A stretch of 14,846 nucleotides of DNA from Lysobacterales bacterium (GTDB lineage: Bacteria; Pseudomonadota; Gammaproteobacteria; Xanthomonadales; Xanthomonadaceae): contig JAATFS010000486.1 in assembly GCA_015655035.1 (NCBI GenBank), forward strand, positions 1 to 14,846. The letters are read 5' to 3'. How positions within the stretch are numbered: the first letter of the stretch is position 1; each line of letters begins with the position of its first letter. Below are positions 9,001 through 13,811 of this stretch, piece by piece. The notes beneath the pieces were generated by a model. It made no database searches. It was not told where the DNA came from and saw only the letters and a program-made list of their open reading frames with translations. A program made the position numbers and the translations under genes.

Positions 9001-9262
9001 AGCATTCGTCGGTGATGGCCAGCGCCTCGTAGCCGCATTGCTTTGCCCGGGTGAACAGGGCTTCGGCACTGGAAGCGCCACGCAGGAACGAGAAATCCGA
9101 CAGGCAATGCAGCTCGGCATAGGCTGGCAGCGTGCCGCCGCGTTCGGGCAGTACATCGTCGTTGGCGGCGCCGCGCAGTCGTGCAGCCACGCTCCACGCA
9201 CGCGGCACGCGGCCACCGGGGGTGTCGCGGTCCACCCCATCGACGCCCTCACCCCTGCTCAT
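6011..9262 (-). CDS. dnaE2: Error-prone DNA polymerase III alpha subunit DnaE2 (ImuC)
   Basis: A 1083-residue C-family polymerase of the DnaE2/ImuC type, which performs SOS-induced translesion synthesis with ImuA and ImuB. The PHP domain starts at YAELHCLSDFSFLRGAS (48-64), where the HxH metal motif of replicative DnaE is altered to HCL. This is usual for DnaE2 and implies no PHP nuclease function. The palm carries PDIDVDFEH with Asp420 and Asp422, and the third catalytic Asp569 lies in LLKVDCLALGML. CQGRGSSANSAVCFALG (376-392) and QGDMVHPYLRRRQG are conserved family blocks. A C-terminal OB-fold lies near 990-1030 (GTIFVTLEDEHGMINVIVW). The protein ends SRDFH, as is typical of DnaE2, with no long tau-binding tail. 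The start codon overlaps the imuB stop in ATGA (9262-9259), which fixes it and implies translational coupling. It is the last gene of the lexA2-imuA-imuB-dnaE2 operon. Confidence 0.97.
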   Translation of the reverse strand: MSRGEGVDGVDRDTPGGRVPRAWSVAARLRGAANDDVLPERGGTLPAYAELHCLSDFSFLRGASSAEALFTRAKQCGYEALAITDECSLAGIVRALEAARATGVRLIVGSEFCLLDGTRLVLLVETAAGYTQLCSLITRARRAASKGSYRLGRAEIEAQLRGIESGLFALWLPGAEPDFDQGQWLRQVFGERAFVAVELHREQDDAARLQALLAVAQQLGLPALACGDVHMAQRRERIMQDTLAAIRHNLPLAECGAHLFRNGERHLRTRLALGNIYPAALLQASVELARRCVFDLANDLKYEYPVELVPEGHTPTSYLRVLTEAGMRRRWPGGVPVQVAHTIDSELALIADKRYEAFFLTVEDIVRFARSRGILCQGRGSSANSAVCFALGITAVNPDETRLLMARFLSRDRDEPPDIDVDFEHERREEVLQYVYNKYGRERAALAATVICYRGKSAVRDVAKAFGLPPDQIALLANCYGWGNGDTPMQQRLEEAGFDTANPLIAKVLGITEMLCDHPRHLSQHVGGFVICDAPLSTVVPVENAAMADRTIIQWDKDDLETMKLLKVDCLALGMLTCIRKTLDLVRGQRGRDYEIATIPAEDKPTYEMIQRADTVGVFQIESRAQMAMLPRLKPKEFYDLVVEVAIVRPGPIQGDMVHPYLRRRQGKEAVTYPSAGVEQILGRTLGIPLFQEQVMELVIHAGYTDSEADQLRRSMAAWRQGGDMEPHRAKIRALMEKKNYSSEFIDQIFEQIKGFGSYGFPQSHAASFAKLVYASCWLKRHEPAAFACGLLNAQPMGFYSPSQIVQDARRGRDARVAVEVLPVDVLHSDWDSTLVGGRRWRSEDDPGEQPGIRLGLRLISGLSQTAALRLLDTRAQRPFADVADLCLRANLDDKARAALAEAGALQALVGNRNAARWAVAGVERRRPLLPGSPQEPAVALPAPRVGEEILADYRSVGLTLQAHPMALLRPQMTQRRILGLRELQARRHGSGVHVAGLVTQRQRPATAKGTIFVTLEDEHGMINVIVWSHLAMRRRRALLESRLLAVRGRWERVDGVEHLIAGDLHDLSDLLGELQLPSRDFH

Positions 9263-10677
9263 GCAAACCAGCCATGCAGCATCCAGCCCTCGCGCAAACC
9301 CGGCGGCACGAATGCCCAGGCGCGCTGGCCGCGCGAGGTTTCCACCACGTAGTAGTCGCGGCGCGCGGCATCGTCATCCCACCAACCGCTCTCCAGCCGC
9401 TCGGGCCCGGAAACGATGCGCAGATGCCGATCGTGCAGCGGCACCGGTTGCGGCAGCAGCCAGCTTGGCCGTGGCGGACGCGCGGGCGCCTGCGCACTGT
9501 GCACGGCATCGCCGGCAACACGACGCCAGGCGCGTTCCGGGCGGGGATCGTCGGCCGGCACTACTCGATACACCGCTTCGTCACCCAACCGCGCGCGCAG
9601 GCGTTCGCGCAACTGCGGCCACTCCACCGTCTGCTGCGCACGCTGCTCGAACAGGTCGCGCATGGCCGGCACGAACGGGGGCAGCTGGCGCGCCAGCAAC
9701 CGCAGCGCGACCACCGGCGCGGCGATCGCCACGCGCTCGAGCCGGTTGCGCGACAGTTCGAACAACATCGCCGACGAACGCTCCGGCGCCAGCAATCCCA
9801 CCTCGACATCGGTCGCGCCCTGCTCGTGCTCCAGTCGCAACACGAAGCGCTGCACGCCACCGTCGCGGATCGACAGGTAGGTGCACAGGTCGCCGATCAA
9901 CCGGCGCAATGGGAACAGCAACGCGGTGTGGGTTTCGACCTCGTAGCCCATTTCCAGGCGCGCATCGAAGTGGTCCGGCGGCAGGTAGCACTCCAGCGGA
10001 TCCTCGGTATCGCCATAGAGCCTATCGACATGGTCCAGCAGTCCTGCGCCAAAACGCCGCTGCACGCCCGCACGCGGCAACCCGCGCAACTCTGCCAGGC
10101 TGCGCACGCCCATGTGCTGCAAGCGCTCGCCGGCATCGTCCGGCAGGGCGGCACGGCGGATCGGCACATTGTCCAGCAACGCATGCAGTGCGGCCGGCTG
10201 CGTCACCGCCAGTCCATCGCGCAGTCCGGCCAGTACGCGCGCCCCGCGCGGGGTCGGTGCCAGCGCAATGCGATGCTGGAAACCCAGCGCCTGCAACTCC
10301 TCGCGCAAGCGTTCCTCGAAGCGCGGCCATGGTCCGAACAGCTGGAAGCTGGCACGCGCTTCCAGCACGATCGCGCGCGGCCACTGCTGGCTCACCAGCG
10401 AGCTGTGCCGATAGGCCCAGGCCGCCAGGAACCGTTGCCAACGCGCCTCCGCCTGCGCGTCGTAAGCGACGGTGCGGACATCGGACAGCAGCGCATGCGC
10501 GGCCGACAAGCGCATGCCCGGCTTCAGGCCCGCCTGTGCCGCCGCGACATTGACCGCGTGCAGGCGACGCAACTGCGCCGGTCCTTCAACCAGTGCCAAT
10601 GGCGACAGCGGGTCGGGCAGCCGGCGCACGACTGCGTCCAGCGCCAGTTGCGGAAGCAATATGCAGGCCCAGAGCAT
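9259..10677 (-). CDS. imuB: ImuB, catalytically inactive Y-family polymerase-like mutasome subunit
   Basis: A 472-residue Y-family polymerase homologue. It opens MLWACILLPQLALDAVVRRL, where active Y-polymerases have the metal-binding aspartate of FxxDxDxF. The usual S-x-D-E block is replaced by ARASFQLFGPW (108-118). Both catalytic metal sites are therefore missing, as is known for ImuB, which acts as an adaptor. QLPPF (331-335) fits a sliding-clamp binding motif in the expected place after the little-finger region. The C-terminal GPERLESGWWDDDAARRDYY (424-443), followed by VVETSRGQRAWAFV, is the ImuB-C signature that contacts partners. The start at 10677 lies 7 bases after the imuA stop. The open frame extends 40 codons further into imuA but has no family similarity there. 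The stop overlaps the dnaE2 start. ImuB is expected to recruit ImuA and DnaE2 to the beta clamp at lesions. Confidence 0.95.
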   Translation of the reverse strand: MLWACILLPQLALDAVVRRLPDPLSPLALVEGPAQLRRLHAVNVAAAQAGLKPGMRLSAAHALLSDVRTVAYDAQAEARWQRFLAAWAYRHSSLVSQQWPRAIVLEARASFQLFGPWPRFEERLREELQALGFQHRIALAPTPRGARVLAGLRDGLAVTQPAALHALLDNVPIRRAALPDDAGERLQHMGVRSLAELRGLPRAGVQRRFGAGLLDHVDRLYGDTEDPLECYLPPDHFDARLEMGYEVETHTALLFPLRRLIGDLCTYLSIRDGGVQRFVLRLEHEQGATDVEVGLLAPERSSAMLFELSRNRLERVAIAAPVVALRLLARQLPPFVPAMRDLFEQRAQQTVEWPQLRERLRARLGDEAVYRVVPADDPRPERAWRRVAGDAVHSAQAPARPPRPSWLLPQPVPLHDRHLRIVSGPERLESGWWDDDAARRDYYVVETSRGQRAWAFVPPGLREGWMLHGWFA

Positions 10678-10684
10678 GCGCGGC

Positions 10685-11335
10685 TCAGAATGCCAGTTGC
10701 AGCGGGTGCGCAGGCACCTGCCCGCCACGGCATTTGCGCACCTGCCAGGCATCGCGCTCGGGCAGGTATTCCAGACGCAGCGCCGCAGGCGAAGCATTCA
10801 GCGCATGGCGCCGGTCGCGCAGCGCGAAAGCACAGCAATCGCCGCTGTCGGCAGCCACCTGCAAGCGTCGCAATACCCGCGCATCGCCGGTCTTCGGCCA
10901 GCCCAGCACGGCGGCGCAGGCACCACTGCGCAGGCATTGCTCGAACGCCCACAGCGCTTGCTGCGGATCGGCATCGACCACCTCCAGCGCATCCAGCAGC
11001 ACGCCACCGCGCTGCCACGCTGGCGCATAGGGAATGTAGGGCGGCGCCACCAGCACCACCCGCCCACCCGCAGCAGTCATCCGCGCCAGCGTGGGCAACA
11101 GCAACGCGATCTCACCGATACCGTCCGCCGGCAGCAGCAGCTCGGTCAGCGCCCGGCGCGGCCATCCGCCGCTGGGCAATACCGCATCGAGCGCCGCATG
11201 ACCGGTCGATTCGCCCCCGCGCACGCTGGCCACGCCCTGCCCGGCGCGCCATACCGTGCGCGCGGCCAGCAACTCGTCCAATGCCAATGCCGCATTACCG
11301 GCGAGCAAGGGCACGAGGGAAACCGGCACGCTCAT
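10685..11335 (-). CDS. imuA: ImuA, translesion synthesis-associated RecA/SulA-like protein
   Basis: A 216-residue ImuA-type protein of the RecA-like superfamily, cytoplasmic, and needed for mutagenic translesion synthesis with ImuB and DnaE2. The motif GGWPRRALTELLLPADGIGE (56-75) sits where RecA-type ATPases have their P-loop. The GKT/S is replaced by GIGE, so ATP binding is doubtful, as usual for this branch. RVVLVAPPYIPYAPAWQRGG and VLGWPKTGDARVLRRLQVAA match the middle strands of the family. The C-terminus, LRLEYLPERDAWQVRK and then PLQLAF, is also typical. The start codon is 3 bases after the lexA2 stop, and imuB starts 7 bases after this gene, so all are co-transcribed. Identification rests on both sequence and the invariant cassette order. 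Confidence 0.93.
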   Translation of the reverse strand: MSVPVSLVPLLAGNAALALDELLAARTVWRAGQGVASVRGGESTGHAALDAVLPSGGWPRRALTELLLPADGIGEIALLLPTLARMTAAGGRVVLVAPPYIPYAPAWQRGGVLLDALEVVDADPQQALWAFEQCLRSGACAAVLGWPKTGDARVLRRLQVAADSGDCCAFALRDRRHALNASPAALRLEYLPERDAWQVRKCRGGQVPAHPLQLAF

Positions 11336-11338
11336 CGC

Positions 11339-11944
11339 TCAGCCCTGCCGCACCAGGCCGCAGTACAGGCCTTCGATGGCGAAGTCGGCATCGGCCGGCA
11401 CCACGATCGGCGCATGCGCCCGATTGCGCGGCAGCAAACGGATGCGCTCGGGGCCACGCTCAAGCCGCTTGATCGTGATTTCGCCGTCCACCCGTGCCAC
11501 CACGATCTGTCCATCACGCGCCTCCGCGCTGCGATGCACGCCCACCAGATCGCCGTCGAGGATGCCGTCATCGATCATCGAATCGCCTTGCACCTGCAAC
11601 AGGTAGTCCGGACGCAGCGAAAACAGCCCGCGATCCAGCCACAGCTGCCGCTCCAGGCCGATGTCCGCCCCGATCGGCAGGCCCGCCGCCACCCGTCCGA
11701 GCACCGGCAGCGACAGCAAGGCCTCGCGCCCGGCGCCACCCGGCACCCGGATGCCCCGCTTCTGGCGCGGGCGCAGTTCGATCAGCCCGGCCTCGGCCAG
11801 CGCCTGCACATGCTTGTGCGCGGCATTGCGCGAGGCAAAACCGAACTCGGCGGCGATTTCGGCCAGGCTGGGCGAGTGTCCGGCCTGTATCTGCTCGCGC
11901 AGGAAGGCAAGGATGGCGGCTCGTTGGGGAGTCAGTGTGTCCAT
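11339..11944 (-). CDS. lexA2: LexA repressor, second type (LexA2), head of the imuA-imuB-dnaE2 operon
   Basis: A 201-residue SOS repressor. The N-terminal winged helix (1-65) reads MDTLTPQRAAILAFLREQIQ, with a helix-turn-helix in SPSLAEIAAEFGFASRNAAH. The S24-type protease half has the Ala87-Gly88 self-cleavage bond in GRVAAGLP. The nucleophile is Ser122 in QVQGDSMIDDGILDGDLVGV, and the general base is Lys159 in DGEITIKRL. All parts needed for RecA-stimulated autocleavage are present. Xanthomonas-type genomes carry a second LexA at the head of this cassette, hence the symbol; no search was run to confirm paralogy here. The start at 11944 gives the normal LexA N-terminus. It is preceded at once by the operator palindrome, with no Shine-Dalgarno sequence, so the mRNA may be leaderless. 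An in-frame ATG at 11965 would add seven non-homologous residues and disrupt nothing, but is less likely. Confidence 0.95.
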   Translation of the reverse strand: MDTLTPQRAAILAFLREQIQAGHSPSLAEIAAEFGFASRNAAHKHVQALAEAGLIELRPRQKRGIRVPGGAGREALLSLPVLGRVAAGLPIGADIGLERQLWLDRGLFSLRPDYLLQVQGDSMIDDGILDGDLVGVHRSAEARDGQIVVARVDGEITIKRLERGPERIRLLPRNRAHAPIVVPADADFAIEGLYCGLVRQG

Positions 11945-11945
11945 A

Positions 11946-11963
11946 GGTGGACATATGTACACC
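11946..11963. promoter_or_regulatory. LexA2-type SOS box (18-bp palindrome with one mismatch)
   Basis: GGTGGACATATGTACACC is an inverted repeat in which eight of nine base pairs match. The core on the lexA2 coding strand is TGTACATATGTCCA. It resembles the TGTAC-N4-GTACA boxes I recall for the second LexA of Xanthomonas, differing in one half-site base. It ends one base before the lexA2 start codon, so bound LexA2 would block both promoter and start. It also sits 70 bases before the divergent antitoxin gene and could affect that as well. Confidence 0.85.
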
Positions 11964-12032
11964 ATTGGCGTCGCATGCGGCGAGATACGCCCATGGCTCA
12001 ACCCCATCCGCCATGACAATCAGGGCCGGGTC

Positions 12033-12254
12033 ATGAAACTGAAGATCACCGCCATCGCCGACTCTGCTGGCGTCATCGTGGCCAAGGCATTGCTGGCTCG
12101 CCTGCGCCTGGGTAAGGGCAATGAGCTGCATACGCTGGAAACGCCGGACGGCATCAAACTGACCGTATCGCCCCGGAACCTGGCCAGCCAGATGGAAGTG
12201 GCCGAGCGGGTGATGCGGGATCACCGCGCCCTGCTACACAAGCTTGTGCAGTAG
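12033..12254 (+). CDS. AbrB/MazE/SpoVT-type antitoxin, probably orphaned
   Basis: A 73-residue swapped-hairpin AbrB-family protein: MKLKITAIADSAGVIVAKAL, then LARLRLGKGNELHTLETPDG and a C-terminal helix QMEVAERVMRDHRALLHKL. This is the type of antitoxin that precedes a Doc/Fic toxin in many proteobacteria. The beta-hairpin binds DNA and the C-terminal helix neutralises the toxin. The usual 'GNS.GV.LPK' motif has become ADSAGVIVAK, without the proline, and the segment after TV (SPRNLAS) departs from the common acidic PYDPEF type. Both hint at drift. The ATG at 12033 follows a weak AGGG at 12022-12025. The gene is divergent from lexA2 across 88 bases that contain the SOS box. Only a fragment of the toxin follows, so the protein may now act solely as a small DNA-binding regulator or be decaying. 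Confidence 0.8.
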   Translation: MKLKITAIADSAGVIVAKALLARLRLGKGNELHTLETPDGIKLTVSPRNLASQMEVAERVMRDHRALLHKLVQ

Positions 12255-12261
12255 GTCGGCC

Positions 12262-12342
12262 CCGATCGTATGGATCAACTGCCCTTTGGTCCTAGCCATT
12301 CACCCCCGCCAGCTTGCCGAACATGGCGAAGGATCGCGCACC
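12262..12342 (+). pseudogene. Remnant of a Doc (death-on-curing, Fic-fold) toxin
   Basis: In the frame starting gta at 12268, the 25 codons after the antitoxin read VWINCPLVLAIHPRQLAEHG and then EGSRT. Doc toxins paired with AbrB-type antitoxins characteristically begin W-I-x-x-x-L-V-L-A-I-H-D-x-Q-L-A-E-H-G-G, so this is a close match to their first helix. After EHG the similarity disappears. No Fic active-site motif (HxFxxGNKR) is found in any frame downstream. The stop of the convergent DUF763 gene lies at 12345, three bases after the fragment. There is no good start codon in this frame; the only nearby ATG (12270) is out of frame. About 100 residues of a normal Doc are missing, so the toxin is dead. 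Confidence 0.75.
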
Positions 12343-12344
12343 GC

Positions 12345-13712
12345 TCACGGCACCGAGCGATGCCGCGTGGCCTGCCTCGACACCGCCACATCCTCCGCCG
12401 GCGCAGGTTCCCAGCCAAATACGCTGCGCCCGCCGTAGCGATGCGACTGGCGACGTTCTTCGTGCAGATAGGCTTGCAGCGAAGGACCGCTGGCTTGCGC
12501 TTCCAACCGCCGCGCCTGCGCGTCGAGCCGGCGGATCGCCTCCAGCTTTTCCTCGTTGCCGAGCGCGGCCTGCCGCATCGCAGTCTTGAGCACGCCGATG
12601 GTCTGGTCCAGCACATGGGTCGGTACCGGAAATGGATGCCCATCCTTGCCGCCGTGTGCGAGCGAAAAACGCGCCGGATCGCTGAAACGGCACGGGGCGC
12701 CGTGCAACACCTCGGCCACCATCGCCAGCGAACGCACGGTACGCGCGCCCACGCCAGGAATTTGCAGCAGCTCGGTGAAGTCTTTCGGCCCCTGCTCCAC
12801 GGCCGCAGCCAGGCTGCCGTGCAAGCGGCGCAGCACGATGTCCTGGGCACGCACATCGTGATGGTCGGGTAGCGACAGGTGCGGTTGCAGCCCCGGATGC
12901 CAGACATGTGGATCGGCCGGCGCAGCGGCGAACAGATCGCCGGTGGTCGGCAACGATGCCTCGGCACGTGCCCGTGCGGCCCGCTGGGTCGCTGAGGCCG
13001 ACGGCACCGCCAATCGCCCGTATTCGCGCGTGATCTCCTGGGGACTCAATGCCTGCAACAGCTCCACCTGGGCAAGACGCGAGGCACCGGCACGATGATC
13101 TGCCAGATTGACGATATTGCCCTGCTGCGGGCCATCGATCGCCGCGTGTGGGGCGTCGACGAAATCCTTCAGCCCCTCCGACAACCAGTGATAGCGCCGC
13201 GCCTGCTTGCGCTCGCCATTCATGCCCTGCTGTACCACCACCCACTGCCCCTCGTCGCTGACGATGAAGCCATGCAGATACAGATCGAATCCGTCCTGCA
13301 CCGCTGCACTGTCCACCTTGGCCACCAACCGGCTGGCCCGCGCCAATGCCACGCCGTCCACCCCGGTGGCATCGGCTACCGCCATCAATTCGTCTGGCGT
13401 GGCGCGCGAATGCCGGCCGCGACCGCCGCATACGTGGATGCCCAACTCACCCGACAACGGCGTCAGCCCCCGCTTGAGTGCGCCGATCACGCTGGTGGTG
13501 ATGCCGGAGGAATGCCAGTCCATGCCCATCACCGCGCCGAAGGACTGGAACCAGAATGGATGCGCCAACCGCCGCAACAATTCCTCGCGACCGTAGCTGT
13601 GCACGATGGCCTGGCAGATCACCGCACCCAGCCGGGTCATGCGCTGCCCCAGCCACGCTGGTACGCGGCCACCATGCAGGGGGAGGTCGGCGCTGCCGCT
13701 ACGTCGGGTCAT
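12345..13712 (-). CDS. DUF763-domain protein with helix-hairpin-helix-like segment, function unknown
   Basis: A 455-residue protein of the DUF763 family, found in archaea and bacteria and uncharacterised as far as I know. Recognisable blocks are the N-terminal GSADLPLHGGRVPAWLGQRM (6-25), HPFWFQSFGAVMGMDWHSSG (51-70), LGIHVCGGRGRHSRATP (90-106), KVDSAAVQDGFDLYLHGF (132-149), WVVVQQGMN (157-165) and ARRYHWL (171-177). DFTELLQIPGVGARTVRSLA (311-330) looks like a helix-hairpin-helix, a common DNA-backbone binding motif. It is followed by the family block GGKDGHPFPVP (354-364) and an alpha-helical tail. No signal peptide or membrane helix is seen, so it should be cytoplasmic. The start gives the usual family N-terminus, but no Shine-Dalgarno is evident. 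It lies 99 bases downstream of uvrA2 on the same strand, and the intervening bases hold no other gene. A nucleic-acid role is inferred from the HhH and the context. Confidence 0.85.
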   Translation of the reverse strand: MTRRSGSADLPLHGGRVPAWLGQRMTRLGAVICQAIVHSYGREELLRRLAHPFWFQSFGAVMGMDWHSSGITTSVIGALKRGLTPLSGELGIHVCGGRGRHSRATPDELMAVADATGVDGVALARASRLVAKVDSAAVQDGFDLYLHGFIVSDEGQWVVVQQGMNGERKQARRYHWLSEGLKDFVDAPHAAIDGPQQGNIVNLADHRAGASRLAQVELLQALSPQEITREYGRLAVPSASATQRAARARAEASLPTTGDLFAAAPADPHVWHPGLQPHLSLPDHHDVRAQDIVLRRLHGSLAAAVEQGPKDFTELLQIPGVGARTVRSLAMVAEVLHGAPCRFSDPARFSLAHGGKDGHPFPVPTHVLDQTIGVLKTAMRQAALGNEEKLEAIRRLDAQARRLEAQASGPSLQAYLHEERRQSHRYGGRSVFGWEPAPAEDVAVSRQATRHRSVP

Positions 13713-13811
13713 TGACAGAAGGATTCATGGAACCAGTGTGCATTTTGCCGCAACCCGATCTCACCACCTGCGCGAGCTGCGCCCGCCACGTGCATCCTGC
13801 CGGTTGCGCCA

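Noticed and set aside
5876..9352. A plus-strand open frame of 1158 codons antisense to dnaE2, longer than dnaE2 itself
   Set aside because: Its product is dominated by Gln, His, Arg and Ala without any recognisable domain. Such frames arise opposite GC-rich genes because high third-position GC removes stop codons from the opposing strand. dnaE2 has full family similarity in the other strand.
10677..10797. An upstream extension of 40 codons of the imuB frame into imuA
   Set aside because: The residues are basic and unlike any ImuB, whereas MLWACILLP is the usual ImuB start and lies 7 bases after the imuA stop.
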